The notes beneath the pieces were generated by a model. The model worked only from the letters and a program-made list of their open reading frames with translations, ran no database searches and was not told the origin of the DNA. This document shows, piece by piece, positions 1 through 11,570 of a stretch of 64,000 nucleotides of DNA. Made by a program: the position numbers and the translations under genes. This DNA is from Plutella xylostella (Eukaryota; Arthropoda; Insecta; Lepidoptera; Plutellidae). How positions within the stretch are numbered: position 1 is the first letter of the stretch; every line of letters starts with the position of its first letter. Location of the stretch: positions 2,301,501 to 2,365,500 of the forward strand of contig NC_064012.1 of NCBI RefSeq assembly GCF_932276165.1. Reading direction: 5' to 3'.

Positions 1-42
1 GAGCTAGGGGCCGGGGCGCGGGGGTGCGGGGCGCGGGGCGCG

Positions 43-52
43 GTATTTATAG
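43..52. promoter_or_regulatory. MEF2-like or second TATA-like site in Prm intron 2
   Basis: The sequence gtatttatag (minus strand CTATAAATAC) is an AT island in GC-rich DNA. It differs from a consensus MEF2 site by the first base and also reads as TATAAATA on the coding strand of Prm. Either an intronic muscle enhancer site or an internal promoter would fit; no evidence separates the two. Confidence 0.3.
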
Positions 53-123
53 AGGCCCCGCCCTGCGCGCGCGCGCCCGCTATGGCCGTCGCCGCGCGCG
101 GATCGCATTTCGCTCTCACTTAC

Positions 124-364
124 CCTCTGACGCAGCTCCCTTTCGGATTCCAGATCATCGTGGAGGAGACGGATCTTGTCCTGAAAAAGACAACATGATG
201 TAGGATACGTTCACTGCACTGGGAGCACTGCACAGACTGCACTAGGCGCTGACCTCCAGCCTGGAGAGAGCACTCAGGTCGGCGCTGTACTCGATGTTGA
301 CGTCGGTAGTGCCGCCCCCGCTGCTGCGGTAGGTGTACTTGGAGGTCTTCGCCACCGTAGACAT
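124..364 (-). CDS. Prm: Paramyosin, first two coding exons (gene continues left of the window)
   Basis: Paramyosin is the coiled-coil core protein of invertebrate thick filaments in muscle. Exon 1 runs from the ATG at 364-362 to 254 (37 codons), ending in ...SALSRLE before a GTCAGC donor. Intron 1 is 253-181 (73 bp), with acceptor TCTTTTTCAG. Exon 2 is 180-124 (19 codons), beginning DKIRLL and ending ELRQR before a perfect GTAAGT donor. Both exons are phase 0. The KYTYRSS start, DVNIEY motif, SRLEDKIRLL junction and ESERELRQR stretch fit my knowledge of insect paramyosin N termini, where a short non-helical head leads into the heptad rod. Codons are strongly GC-ending, unlike the AT-rich surroundings. 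The ATG is the only in-frame start that fits. I have no database comparison, so a closely related myosin-rod isoform is possible but less likely. Confidence 0.88.
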
Positions 365-538
365 GTCGCTGGTTCGTCTTAGCTCGGCACTCGGCGCTAC
401 GTTACCGGTCGGGCACCGTTCGACTAGTGAGAGCGGGCGGGCGGCGGCGCGCGCGCAGGCCCCCGCCCCGCGCCCCTCCAGCCGCCTGGAGCCGCCCGCG
501 CGGATCGAGTTACCACCCCCCGCACCCCGCCGCTCAGC

Positions 539-546
539 CTTTTATA
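539..546 (-). promoter_or_regulatory. Prm: TATA box of paramyosin
   Basis: Read on the minus strand this is TATAAAAG in otherwise GC-rich DNA, about 175 bp upstream of the Prm ATG. A start site near 510-516 would leave a 5' UTR of about 150 nt without a needed intron. A strong TATA box fits a highly expressed muscle gene. The start site is inferred, not seen. Confidence 0.6.
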
Positions 547-904
547 GACACGCCCGCACCACCCGTCGCTCAACTCGTTCATTTTCCCTAAATTTTCCTA
601 AATTCCTGTGGAGAGTGCATGAATGGGCCCGGGCCCGCGGCCGGCAGGTGGGCGCAGCGCCCGCCCCGACCCGCGATGCGCCTGCATGCTAGCAATGAAC
701 TTCGGGCTCTACTCTTTCATATCAAACATTTTAATGTTCCGTTCGGGAACGATAAAACGTATTAGAAGATTATGGTGGGGAATATTGATGATGTTGATGT
801 GTCTAGTTGTTTGGTTCTCAGCAGATGATATTAACGGCCTCATTGATCGCTTGCCCCAGATATCTGGATCTTGTTATTATAGCTTATTAACGCAGTGCTT
901 GTAA

Positions 905-2587
905 TTAATCAATTGATTGATTACACTGTGGCTTTAATTCTGGTCTCTACGATGTGATAGTTATCTATCTCATCACAGTCATCCTCTATGGCACTTAAGT
1001 TCCCTTTTGAGTTGTGTTGGCTACTTATTACGCTACTGAAACATCACAGATTGAAATACTCATACACATACACACTTATGCATTATACCTACATGCTTGA
1101 TCTGTTTCTGACCGAGAGTTGGTGACACATTCTACCAAGGTGTGTCACCGTGGTGAAAAGGTCAGTCACTGGCCATCTCCGTTTGCCCAAATCTGAAAAT
1201 ACCAAGTACCAGTACTGTTACGGTATACGACTATGACTATAGCTGTAAGCACAGCGAAAAGCCTAGAGGGTTACTCTATCTATACTAACGAAAAACGAAC
1301 GAACGAGAATCTCCTCCAATTTCAGTAGGAACCGACCGTAGTCTGTACGTAGGGTACGTATTTTGATGTTTTTTTTTTACTTTCCCACTGCTGCTCAAGA
1401 CCTTTGATGGATAAAGGATTGATTATTATCAGTAGGCTACCCAATATACAATTTCTAAATGCACATGTTATTTAATTCGATTGTAATTTATAACATTTTT
1501 ATTTAAATAAAATTATACCTTATCAAAACTAAACCTCATAATTCACAGTAGCAGGAACTAGGAAGTAAGTACTAGTTTACATAGTAATATCTTGTTCATA
1601 AAGGAACAATAACCATATCTGATAAAAAACAAGCACATCGATCGTAAGTCACAAAAGCGGTTGTCACTGAAATATTAGTGCAACCAGTGTCCTTTGAGCT
1701 CACCAAGTCCGCATTGTTCTATTTTTGAGCTAATCAGCTGAGTGGACACCTTTTGACACAGACATACCTACGTCATACATAATAATAATGAATAGGTATA
1801 GGTACCTAAGGGCGAGGTCTCATAAACGCGTTGCGATGCGTTTCGTCATCGCTGCTTAGTTGGGTAGTCAGAGTCAGAGTCATAGAGCCACCCGCTTAAA
1901 TTTGTACTCAGGTCACAAGCATTTTTTTTATAATTAAGTACAATGCACTTAGGGAACACATCTAGCATCTAAATTTGCAGGTCTCCTCACATCAACAGAC
2001 AGCAAGTAATATTTTTTTTTTATAATATCAAGTTCCTCCCATATCCTTATTCATAACATCATGGTTTTCTTATTATATGATATAAAACATACCTAATGTT
2101 GTCATATATAATTATCAAGATACGGATACCATAAATGCAGAGTAGGAGAACCAGCCGTCGGTGCACTTTACAACGTTTTAATATAAGCCCTGACCCTTTC
2201 AACGCTGTCATAGACACAAAACGAATAAGTGAAAAAATCTTTAATTAAGTACACCTTTACGTGAGGGAGACTAAATCTATTCATACGAAAATGGACCCTA
2301 TCGCTTGTGCCAAAGAACGTGAATTACAAGACCAGTAAGCACCATTCAGTAATCCTCTTTGAACTTTTAGATAAAAGAAATCAGAAATCTGCCCTGGGTT
2401 CGTTTTGTATAGGTTTATTTATTAGCGATCGATAAAAGGGATATTACAATGTTGTCGCGTAGGAGGTGTCTCCATGGAAACTCAAAACAGTATTGGAATT
2501 AAATAAACACTAAATGCGAGATCTTGTTTCTAGCGGAACCTTTAGAAATATACAGTTTTAGATAAATCAGACCTTACGACGGAATAA
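905..2587. other. Non-coding stretch upstream of Prm
   Basis: AT-rich sequence with no credible frame or splice-flanked exon. Around 1265-1315 there is a decayed copy of the dispersed repeat marked by cgaaaaacgaacgaacgag. Nothing else is recognised. Confidence 0.5.
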
Positions 2588-2850
2588 TCTGACGACACCG
2601 TAACTTAGGCGGTAGAGAAGCTGCTTCCGAAGCTTGGGGCCGCAGGTTCGAATCCCGCCCAAGGCAAACATTCGTGTGATGAGCACTTGTGTTTGCCTTG
2701 TGTCTGGTTGTCGTTTATCTATTTAATGTATCTATCTATGTATCTGTATAGATTACTGTAGATATATCAGCTGTCCCACACCCATAACACAGGTCTGCCT
2801 AGCTTGGGGTCGGATGGCCGTGTGTGAGATGTCCTCACATATTTATTTAT
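2588..2850 (+). mobile_element. tRNA-derived SINE
   Basis: The head at about 2592-2665 has a pol III A-box-like stretch (acttaggcggtagag) and a B box (ggttcgaatccc). The body ends in the shared tail ctagcttggggtcggatgg followed by an AT-rich (atttatttattt) end. The same tail is present in the SINEs at 4.5, 5.4, 35.8 and 42.1 kb. Confidence 0.65.
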
Positions 2851-2869
2851 TTATTTAATCCATAGAAAT

Positions 2870-3600
2870 GAATTAACTTTTATAAATACGTAGGTATACA
2901 TGTATGTTAAGTAGGTACTCGAATTTATCTAGATTAAATTTAGTAACTTTATTCGGCCTTTGAACATGCATAAATAATTTCCTGTAACAAAATGTGAAAT
3001 ATGCTAATAATATGTCAAAGTTTTATGATACCCAACGAGTACGGACGCTAAAGAGCTTAAAATTTCAACAACTCAAAATTGTAAAATTAATAATAAAGTT
3101 TTAACATTTTAGTAGACAAACAGATTTTATATGAAAGGGGAATTCTAAAACTTTTTGATGCGGAAGTGACAAACGACCACTGAAATGCAATAATATGACA
3201 CAAAAGTTAGTGTGTCTACTCTTTGCAGAATTCATGAGCTTTTTAGGGTGTCCACGCTAGACGACTTTTTGTAGGACAAATAATGAGTAAATTATTCTTT
3301 GTAAAACACTTTAGTAAACAATACGAACTAAGATGAAGTGTCTTATAGCATAACAAAGCTAAAAATATTGTCCACTTTTTGTATACTGTCAAACCGAGAT
3401 AAACTTTAAAGTTCATCCTAATCTTCTAACCGAATTAACTGAAAAATATAACTTAAGAGTAGTAGTCGGCAAGCCCTTAGGTACTCCCTTATTATAAGAC
3501 GAAGACTAAAGATAGTTCAGTTTTATTCATTTGTATGAAAGCTGTGGACTATAACCGTTATAAACCAGTATAGTACTGTTTTATAACTCTTAGTCCTTCT
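2870..3600. other. Non-coding stretch with a MITE remnant
   Basis: AT-rich. Positions about 3360-3490 resemble the 220-bp MITE family seen at 38.9 and 48.3 kb (shared phrases such as gtcaaaccg and aagttcatcctaat). No gene is seen. Confidence 0.4.
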
Positions 3601-3842
3601 TTTACACTCACGGGTAATGAAATAGTTCCACTCACAAAAAGTCGACACGAAACAACTCCAATTTTTTCCAACATTTCATTTATAATTTGAACAAAATGTT
3701 ATTGTTTTTAGTTGGTAATATCCTGATGCTCTGTTAAATGTACTTTAATGTTGCAGAAGGCGTCATATAGCTAGCCTTTTTCGTTTAGGAGTAATTTGGT
3801 GTTTTTCTCAGAGGAACCTTTTCATTGCCCGTGAGAGTATAA
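3601..3842. mobile_element. MITE with inverted ends (actcacgggcaatgaaa type)
   Basis: The left end tttacactcacgggtaatga is mirrored at the right end (ttcattgcccgtgagagtat). Internal phrases (gttgcagaaggcgtcat, tttaggagtaatttggt) recur at 11340-11510 and 52017-52245. Short relatives carrying only the ends lie near 13903, 16600, 21468, 34337, 40885, 50829 and 63127. There is no coding capacity. Confidence 0.6.
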
Positions 3843-4505
3843 TAAGGGGGTTAATGTTTAATAGGTCGTATCGTTTGCCGGCGTGCAAATCGTCAAATCG
3901 TGAAATGTCGAGGTATTTTCAAGTCGCGACTCGCGATATGGGCTGTTATAATTTATCATCTTTCTATTTCAGAGAGTACAGTCGCGTAAAAAGGCGTTTT
4001 TGATTAAGTTGCGATTAAAATGGCAAAGTCTGTCTCTGAACAGAATTGTATATTAGTTCAGAAGACATGAAAACCTCTGCCATTGTAATTGGTTTGATAA
4101 CTAAATTATGAAATTATTGTGAAGTACTCGTTTAATAATTTAATGCAGGTACTCAAATGACTTTGCTAAACCTTAAAAGTATTTGAATTATATATAGGGT
4201 ATATCGTAATCGTTCTGTTTACCAAACAGGATACGTAACCATAGGATATTTATCATTGTATACTTAAGTTGTTATAATTTTTATTCTATTGAATAGAATT
4301 GCTGCCATTATACTCATTTCTCGAGTATATAATTTAACTGATACATTTCTGAAGAAATTGCGTGGAGGGGGGCCTTGTTAGCCGTCTCAAGTTTCAATAA
4401 AGACTAATTGGATTGCATCTAGCTATACTTACAACCTTTGGGCCTATTGTAACTTCTTACAACTATCGCAATCGTTTGTTTACAATTGTAAATTACAACG
4501 ACAGA
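3843..4505. other. Non-coding stretch, nothing recognised
   Basis: AT-rich DNA with no exon-like segment, RNA gene or clear repeat boundary that I can see. Confidence 0.4.
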
Positions 4506-4735
4506 ATGTATTGTGTAGTGGTTGGTGACTCTGACTGCTACGCAGAAGATCCCGAGTGCGATTCCCGGCCAGGGAACATATTTGTTCAGACAAATAATAA
4601 TAATTCTACTCGCGTCTTATCTATCTATATATATGGGTAGATAATTATATCAACTGTCCGATACCTATATTACAGGCTATACCTAGTTGGGGATGGGAGG
4701 CCATTTGGCCGTGTGTGCAATGTCCCCACAAATTA
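4506..4735 (+). mobile_element. tRNA-derived SINE, diverged
   Basis: The head gtagtggttggtgactctga is an A-box region, followed by gtgcgattcccgg (B-box remnant). The body has the family phrases caactgtccgatacc and ggccgtgtgtgcaatgtcc. The short frame read through it is not a gene. Confidence 0.65.
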
Positions 4736-4744
4736 TTACAGTGC

Positions 4745-4995
4745 TTTTTTTGCAGTTAGAATGACTTCTGCGCGCGATAGTACGCTGCCCTGATTCTGCG
4801 TCTGCGCAGGTGGGCAAAACATTCGGTTATATTCGTACCTGCCCGAACTGGGCCGAGTACTCCCCCCCCTCCGCGCCCCGCCGCCGCCCCCTCTGTCGCC
4901 CGCTGACTCAAACTCTGAAAAGATGAAAATCTCATGACTCAATGGCGAAGCTCGGGCGTGTTTACTAACCGCCCAAGTCCTATTTTCGTATGGTC
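4745..4995. promoter_or_regulatory. CpG-rich block, candidate promoter
   Basis: This is a GC-rich island (ccgcgccccgccgccgcc around 4871-4888) with ctgcgcaggtggg. On the minus strand it contains a good acceptor-like run (TTTTCATCTTTTCAG) followed by a GC-rich segment ending in CAG before GTACGA. It could be a promoter or non-coding first exon of a minus-strand transcript upstream of Prm. No supporting coding frame exists. Confidence 0.3.
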
Positions 4996-5435
4996 TCACA
5001 CATTTATTTGAGTGTGAATAAATGTATTGGTATTTGCGACGCGTTGGCGATAATATTATTTATTTTATTTTAAAGTTTACTGTATAATTGTTACAGTGAG
5101 ACATTGTAGGATTACATAATCTTACTTTGACCTATACAGTACCTAAACAAATTTTCACAAGTTTACAAACTTTTATGGATCTGACTATACAAATAGCAGT
5201 GTAACATATAATTACCATGCGATACCTATAAATTGTGTAATTATATTTTCACAGGGTGAAAAGTATACACATTTTTATGATGCTGAGTTTACATAGCGCT
5301 GTAAATTGTTTGTAAATGTATCATTAAGGCACGTCTACACAATCTGGAGTACATTGTGTAGACGAACACTATCGTGGATCGAACGAAACAATAATGATGA
5401 CGCTACAGTGCGACAACACTAACTTTACAACAACT

Positions 5436-5690
5436 TTCAACGACCGAATGGTGAAGTGGTTAGTGACCCTGACTGCTATGTCGAAGGTCCCGGGTTCGAT
5501 TCCTGTCCGGACCAATATAATGTTTAAAGACAGATATTTGTAATCGGATCTTGTCTGTTAATATGGATATAATTTGTTGTATATCTATGTACCTGTGTCG
5601 ATATTTCAGCTGTCCGATACCCATATTACAGGATCTGTCTAGCTTAGGTTCAGATGGCCATGTGTGGGATATCTCCACATATTATTATTT
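5436..5690 (+). mobile_element. tRNA-derived SINE, well preserved
   Basis: The head begins acgaccgaatggtgaagtgg. The A-box region is gtggttagtgaccctgact and the B box is gggttcgattcc. The tail reads agcttaggttcagatggcc and ends in an AT-rich attattattt run. It is among the best preserved members of the family in the window. Confidence 0.75.
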
Positions 5691-6056
5691 AACAGGTGGA
5701 CGATGAAATATGTTTTTTTCTTCAACAGCCTACAAATTATTAAGAAGAGTAACAAATACCACGTCAGTGTCAAAGATCACAATGGAATAATAAAATAGCT
5801 GCCCTGATAATATAAAGCAAAGTCTGTGTTTCAAAATGTATGAAAACAGGAACTAGAATTTAATAAACTGACCTCACATTTGTATCAACTTAGTCGCAAA
5901 ATTAGCCTCACTTGTGCATTGGTGCAATAAATAATTAGTTTGTTTCAGCCCAGACGTGATATCTGCCAGCGGGGCCACTCTAGATTACGAAAATCAAATT
6001 TTCAAATCAAATTGCAATTGCATGGCAACATGACTTGTGTTAACACACACACTGGG
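5691..6056. other. Non-coding stretch
   Basis: No gene or clear repeat is seen in this AT-rich DNA. Confidence 0.4.
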
Positions 6057-6412
6057 TACACAGTTAACCCAATTAAGAAACTCAATTGAAAAGCCTATGA
6101 TTCAACGCTTTTCCGAGTACTAGCGAGGGACAAACTTTATTGATTGAAGATGTTACCGGAATGAACCAGTTCCTACCGGATATTTGAAATCTTTTGAGAG
6201 ATCCGTACCCAAATGGTACACATCTGTCGAAGAATCGATGACCGATGGGGTAAACTAGGCAAACGTAGTGTGGGACGCCCTCCGGCTAGATGGGGTGACG
6301 ACTTGCGAAAGGCTGGTTATGATTGGATGCGGAAAGCTAAAGATCGCATCCAGTGGCGTGCTTTGGGAGAGGCCTATGACCAGCAGTGGACTGCTATAGG
6401 CTTATGATGATT
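6057..6412 (+). mobile_element. RTE-like LINE 3' fragment
   Basis: The frame at 6213-6407 keeps the C-terminal tail of a non-LTR reverse transcriptase: the motif SVGRPPARWGDDL, then AKDRIQWRALGEAY and QQWT before the stop. This pattern marks RTE-clade LINEs in Lepidoptera. The element is truncated at its 5' side, so polymerase and endonuclease domains are gone. A near-identical copy in inverse orientation lies at 49316-49675 and starts at about the same 5' position. The end carries a tgatgatt tail typical of RTE elements. Confidence 0.75.
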
Positions 6413-6413
6413 G

Positions 6414-6917
6414 CATGGCAACTAAAACTATACATTATATATAAAGGAACGAACGAATGAGAGCTATCATGCAATCAGTAGAGCGATCCGGAAAAAACGC
6501 AGCATATTCTATTCGATAGTCTATTCGAAAGTGCTGTCAACCTGTCAACAACAAAATGGCGGTGTATAGATTTGCGAAAGTTTGACAGCTATCAGAATAA
6601 TATTCTGTACTCTGTGGTCATTTTTTTCGAAACTCATTCGAAAGGTAAAAAGTGTTCGAAAGTGCTGTCAAGTTGACAATAGTCGCACTCGCATTCGATT
6701 CTATTCGTTAGCTCGAATTTTCGTGATACGGGTACAGTATGCTAAATACCACGAGGTAGAGTCGTGAAGCACTCCGAAGCTTAGGGAAAATAAAGTTTAG
6801 GAGCTAACCACGACTCTATCTTGTTGCATCAAACGTGACGATTAGATGACGACATGTTTGTTATACGATATCTACAGTGATTGCCAGCTCTATTCTATTC
6901 TATTCTCTGTGGGGGTG
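6414..6917. other. Non-coding stretch with short direct repeats
   Basis: The phrase ttcgaaagtgctgtcaa occurs twice (about 6525 and 6656), amid attcgattctattcg-like sequence. It ends with the dispersed repeat phrase cacgactctatcttgttgca. No gene is seen. Confidence 0.4.
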
Positions 6918-7226
6918 TCAGTACCTGCACCTGGCTCTCTAGAATGGAACCTTTGTGCATATCCCCAAGGTCTAAACTGCCTTCCTAAGCTTGGACCATT
7001 TCCCACCACGCTGGTCCACTGCGGGTTGGTGGGTTCACATATCTAGATGTGCTAAATCTAGATATGCAGGTTTCCTCACGATGTTTTCCTTCACCGTAAG
7101 AGCGATGGTATAAATTGTACTTAAATTCAAAGAACCCATTCGTACATGTCAGCGCCGGGATTTAAACCCGCATCTCTGGCGTGAGAAGCGTGCGCTTACC
7201 CGACTGAGCTACCACCGCTCCGATAG
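6918..7226 (-). mobile_element. tRNA-derived SINE (minus strand)
   Basis: Read on the minus strand, 7220-7140 is a tRNA-like head with a near-consensus A box (GTAGCTCAGTCGGG) and B box (GGGTTTAAATCCC). The body contains the common lepidopteran tail whose plus-strand form is caggtttcctcacgatgttt. The acceptor stem does not close as a functional tRNA would. Confidence 0.7.
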
Positions 7227-7229
7227 CCA

Positions 7230-8107
7230 GCTCTTAATCGTTTGTTTTTTTGAAGAGTGACCCCCCCAGTTTATTCCATTGCGTTTTGCGCGCCGAGTGA
7301 ATAGAAAATGATTTTCCATGCTGACCCTTTGTTAATTTCACATATTGTTTACAGAATTGCAGCTTCGCGCGCGATGAATCTATTGTTCTATCTTCAATTT
7401 AAAATGGAAGTCACGTTTAATTCATGTTATGAACCCCTTTCCGACGTATTTCAGTGTAGCTGGAAAATAATTATGGTTACATCGAGAGATAATTACATTT
7501 CTGTTTTGCGCGTTGTGGTGAGCCATGTATTTTATTAACTATAATTTTTAAAAAGAAAAAAATAAACTTAAAAAGAGACATGAACTAAATTAAATAAAAA
7601 GTTTTAACGGAAGTCTGATACCGTAAGTATTAGACAGCCGAGTGATTTACACAGCTTGTGTAATTAACAACAATTATATACCTATTGGAATATAAATTAA
7701 TAATAATATTAATAAAGAAACTTTATTTGCATAAAAACCTGCCTGCTACAAATTTAAAATAGCTTTCATGATCTACTTAAGGTAGGAAAATAACATTTAA
7801 ATTCGTAAGTAAGAACGTAATAAACCGGTTTTAATCTGAGCTTTCATAACGGCAAGTAAAACTAATAAGAAGACTCTGAACTAATAGAACCTGCTGGTTA
7901 ATTTGTTTATCACTGCTAAATTGAGGAAGCGAGCTTTCAAAATCTGCGCTTGCAAAAATTAATATACAACGCATTTTTCAATGTTACAAAGTTTAATTTT
8001 TGTTGCGAGAATTTCAGCGCACTGCATTCAATTAAATTCCAGTCAGAACCAGGCGGGTGCCGCTGATTTCATTATTGTTACTCTGTTTGTATTTCGTATT
8101 GACTAAG
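7230..8107. other. Non-coding stretch
   Basis: AT-rich with no credible exon. The short frame at 7308-7538 shows no recognisable domain. Confidence 0.4.
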
Positions 8108-8111
8108 TATT

Positions 8112-9824
8112 GGGCCATTATTTTATTTTAGGGACCATTATCGGTCCCCTACAAAGAAACATTTTTTAAAAATTAAATAATGAAATTTAGGAATATAGCT
8201 ACCGTCTGTAGCAATTAAATAAGACACCGGTCACAGAAAATATAATGAATTTATGTAAAATACTTTATTTATTTACAAATTACGGTAACTCTGTTGTTGT
8301 TTTTGGTAACGCAATTGTTTTTCATACAAAAATTGTCTGTCCCTCGGAGCGAGTCATATGAAACAAGCACAACGTGTGTAAAAAATTATAATGGAAACAA
8401 TTTTTTTGAATATTATAACGAATATGTCATTATTTAAACTTTACTTCACGGTAATATTCATGATTTTATATGAACATATTATGGGAAAATTAATATTCCT
8501 GGCCGAGTCCCCAAGCCTAAGCAAAAATACACCTACACTAGGTTACCCTAGGAAATTCAATCATAAATAAACTTTTTTTCACTTTCTTACACCTAAGATC
8601 ATTTGAATGGCTGTGTATTTGTATCGGAGTGCAGGAAGGAGAGCGGGACGGATAAAATGACCAAGTCTTTCGGATGAGAGTCCTGGAGAGAAGCGCGTGT
8701 ATTTATTGTGACGCCACTGAGTTACCGGCGACATACGGTGAGTTTTATAGATATTTATTATTTTATTTCATGCAATATATGTAATAATTAGTAACAATTA
8801 TTAGGGCATTTTGATATCCCATGTATGTGTATTCATTTAAGTACTAACTTCAAATAGGTTATTGTTTTACAACTGCGTTACCGCTACACTTCGTTACTTT
8901 TTCAGTAACGCAGTTGTAGCTATAGTAACTCAGGGGTTTTTCTTATAGTTTTCAGGTATCTGTTACTCAATTTATGGTACAAATATAACATTTGAGCATA
9001 TTATATTGTTACAGTATAACATTTCAGACTCAATGGCGTAAACAGCGGCTGAAAAACAACGGCTTTATAGGCAAAAAAAATGAGAAATATTTCTTAGTAT
9101 TAAGTTGTTATATTTTCAGCGATTTTAATGTTTGATATTAAACAAAGAGTTCTGCTTATTTTAGTTTGATAGTTTTTTTCACATTATGATTAGTTTTAAT
9201 TGAAGAAAGTATAAAGATTGTGATTGAGATACCACTGTGTTACCAATTAACCACTGCGTTATCTATTTGTCCCTCGTTTCCTGAGAGTATTCACAAACAT
9301 TTTAGCTACTCTATATTAGAAAGAATGTTAAACTAAATATAATAATTATAATTCACCTTATTTAGAGCTATTTCTAAAACTTTGAGCAAAAAATTATGAT
9401 TATTTTGTCCTTTTTTCGAAAAGTATTGCATTAAAACTTATTGATTGGTAACGCAGTGGGAAACTTTAAAATAATAGAATGAATAACAAAACTGAAAGTA
9501 TTTTGTAATTGAAACTGTTAGATTAATGTTTTTTTTCTTACTTTTTATCTGGTATATGTTTACGAACCAAAATATATGTTCCTAACAATAAAACATAATT
9601 TTGTATGAAAGTAACGCAGTAGTATTTTTTTCTCATCGTTCCTCGATTAAACGTCAATAACTTTAAGAAATAGCAAGAAAACATCGCTGCAAATGTATTT
9701 AATGAATAATATAAATGTTAATTAACATAAATAAATATTGAAAGGTTAATTAATAAGAAGTTTATTTTTGAAAAAAATATCTGTAAAAGTATGTCAAATT
9801 GTACCCAAAATAAAATAATGGCCC
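8112..9824. mobile_element. 1.7-kb inverted-repeat element with many GTAACGCAGT motifs
   Basis: The left end gggccattattttatttt is repeated in inverse form at the right end (18 bases perfect), and each end is flanked by tatt (8108-8111 and 9825-9828), a likely 4-bp target duplication. The interior is AT-rich without a coding frame, so the element is non-autonomous. Variants of GTAACGCAGTGG occur about ten times in both orientations (near 8283, 8305, 8716, 8872, 8903, 8924, 9231, 9249, 9447, 9610). I cannot assign a superfamily. Confidence 0.6.
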
Positions 9825-9828
9825 TATT

Positions 9829-10592
9829 AATAAATTAAAAATGCAATGCACCTATATTCATTCATTTGTTGAATAAGAAATTAAGTACACAAAAAAAGCT
9901 AATAAATCAAGCAGCAGAAATCGAACAATGCTAATTAAATAACGATCTATTTATTAAAATTTCATGCATAATATAAACAAAGTAGGCATATATTAATAAG
10001 TAATTTAATTAGTAGTTCATCAACTATTAATGTTCAGAATTGCACCCAGTCATTGGAACTTTTTCATTGTACCTACTACTATACAAATATTACAGTAGTT
10101 TTTTTATGAAACTAACATTTGCCTTATTCAATAAAACATGTTGGACCAGCATGTTTTTAAGTATGTATTCCTGTTATGTAATTATTTTTTTATTTTAATA
10201 ACACGTAGCTACAATGTTGGCTATTTACATAGAACAACGCGGTCTCAGGTGTAATGCAGTATTTATGACGGCTTCATGTTTGCTGCAAATATTATAAAAT
10301 ATACGGGCATATTATCTTTAAGCTACAGTAAATATTTAGATTTCGCATGCATAATTATGAAATATACATACATGTGATATGGACGAAGTATTAGCTACTA
10401 AATTCCGGTTTCTCACTAGAGTAAATCTACCTAAGCATGAAATTAACTCCCACACAACTATTATTTAAATTTAGCCAATCAAAGCGCTGCATTTCATGCC
10501 CAACCACTGCTTATTTTACGCTATCATATCAGTGTGAAACTGACAGTAATTCCACACTTCAATCTCAGCCAACCTCAGATAAATACACACAA
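9829..10592. other. Non-coding stretch
   Basis: AT-rich. Positions about 10410-10560 share phrases with 40090-40290 (agtaaatctacctaagca, gtgtgaaactgac), so part of this is a dispersed repeat. No gene is seen. Confidence 0.4.
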
Positions 10593-10796
10593 ATGCTAAC
10601 TGATAAAATAAATGTGAAAGTAACTGAGTCTGTCTGTCTGTCTGTTACTCTTTCACGCCAAAACTACTGAACGGATTTGAATTAAATTTGGTACACATAT
10701 GGTCTAGACCCTGAGAAAGAACATAGGCTACTTATAATTCCGGAATTCCCACGGGAATACTTTTTAAGGCGAAGCGAAGCTCGCGGGAACAGCTAG
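10593..10796 (+). mobile_element. Helitron, non-autonomous, copy 1
   Basis: The 5' end is diverged (gctaactgataaaataaatg), followed by a short (tctg)n run, then cacgccaaaactactgaac, and it ends in gcgggaacagctag with the host base t following. Helitrons insert between A and T and end in CTRR; this copy keeps the CTAG end. Confidence 0.75.
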
Positions 10797-10819
10797 TAAT
10801 TATTATAAAGGCTGCCTAC

Positions 10820-10905
10820 CTTTAGCTACGAGCGGACACCAACCGCCTACGCCGCTACGCCGTAGCGCTACGCCCGCCGTAGTCCATAGGAGCCGTAGCA
10901 GAGCC
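10820..10905. repeat. GC-rich short palindromic repeats
   Basis: Repeated and inverted ctacgcc/ggcgtag units (cgctacgccgtagcgctacg) in an AT-rich setting. Origin unknown. Confidence 0.4.
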
Positions 10906-11339
10906 TTAAGACAACAAACATAACATATTTTTTTCTGTATATTTTGAGTCGAATTGGAAAATGTCAGCTTAGAGCTTTTACATTATTAGTAATTATTATA
11001 TATCTACGCTTTAGTAAAAAAGCTATGCTACATTTAACAATTAGAACAAAAGAATGTAGGAAGTAGAATATTCCACACTCATTGATTATTATTTCCCTTG
11101 TACCTAATTAAATTCTGTACACAACATGGGACGTGGGTGTATTAGGATCCGTTCACACAAACTGGCTTTTCCTTCGGGCAAATTTTTAGCAAAAATAAAA
11201 TGGAGATTGTTAATTTCATAGTGTCAAAATTGGTGTCAAGATTTTTTTATTTTTGTTACAGCTACATTTGTGCAAAGAAACAATTCCATTCGTAAAATAA
11301 AGACACCAAATTACCCGAATTTTCCAAAACATTTAATAT

Positions 11340-11510
11340 CATTTTTGAACAAAATGTTTATATATGTTTTTGTTCGTTGGTAGTATTCTGATGCGCCGTT
11401 TAATGTACTTAAATATTGCAGAAGGCGTCATTAAGTTAGTTTTTTTTCCGTTTAGAAGTAATTTGGTCATTTTCCCAATGGAACTTTTTATTGCCTGTGA
11501 GTTTATATAG
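11340..11510 (+). mobile_element. MITE fragment (family of 3601-3842)
   Basis: It shares attgcagaaggcgtcatta and tttagaagtaatttggt with 3601-3842 and ends in cattgcccgtgag-like sequence. The left end is eroded. Confidence 0.5.
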
Positions 11511-11570
11511 TATGGTACATAAATGTGCATTGTGCGTATTGCATTCAGTATTCTTCTTAAAGAAATTCAC

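Larger units (their letters stand above)
1..690. other. CpG-rich block over the Prm promoter and first exons
   Basis: GC and CpG density are far above the rest of the window, with runs such as gcgcgcgcgcgcccgc near 64-80 and ggcccgggcccgcggccggc around 624-644. It covers Prm intron 2 (1-123), exons 2 and 1, the 5' UTR and the upstream promoter. Long frames read across it on the plus strand are by-products of the GC bias. Confidence 0.7.

Noticed and set aside
333..904. Plus-strand frames of 119 and 93 codons in the CpG block
   Set aside because: They are by-products of GC bias across the Prm 5' UTR and promoter; Arg/Pro/Ala-rich with no domain.
4413..4640. 75-codon plus-strand gene
   Set aside because: Lies inside a tRNA-derived SINE.
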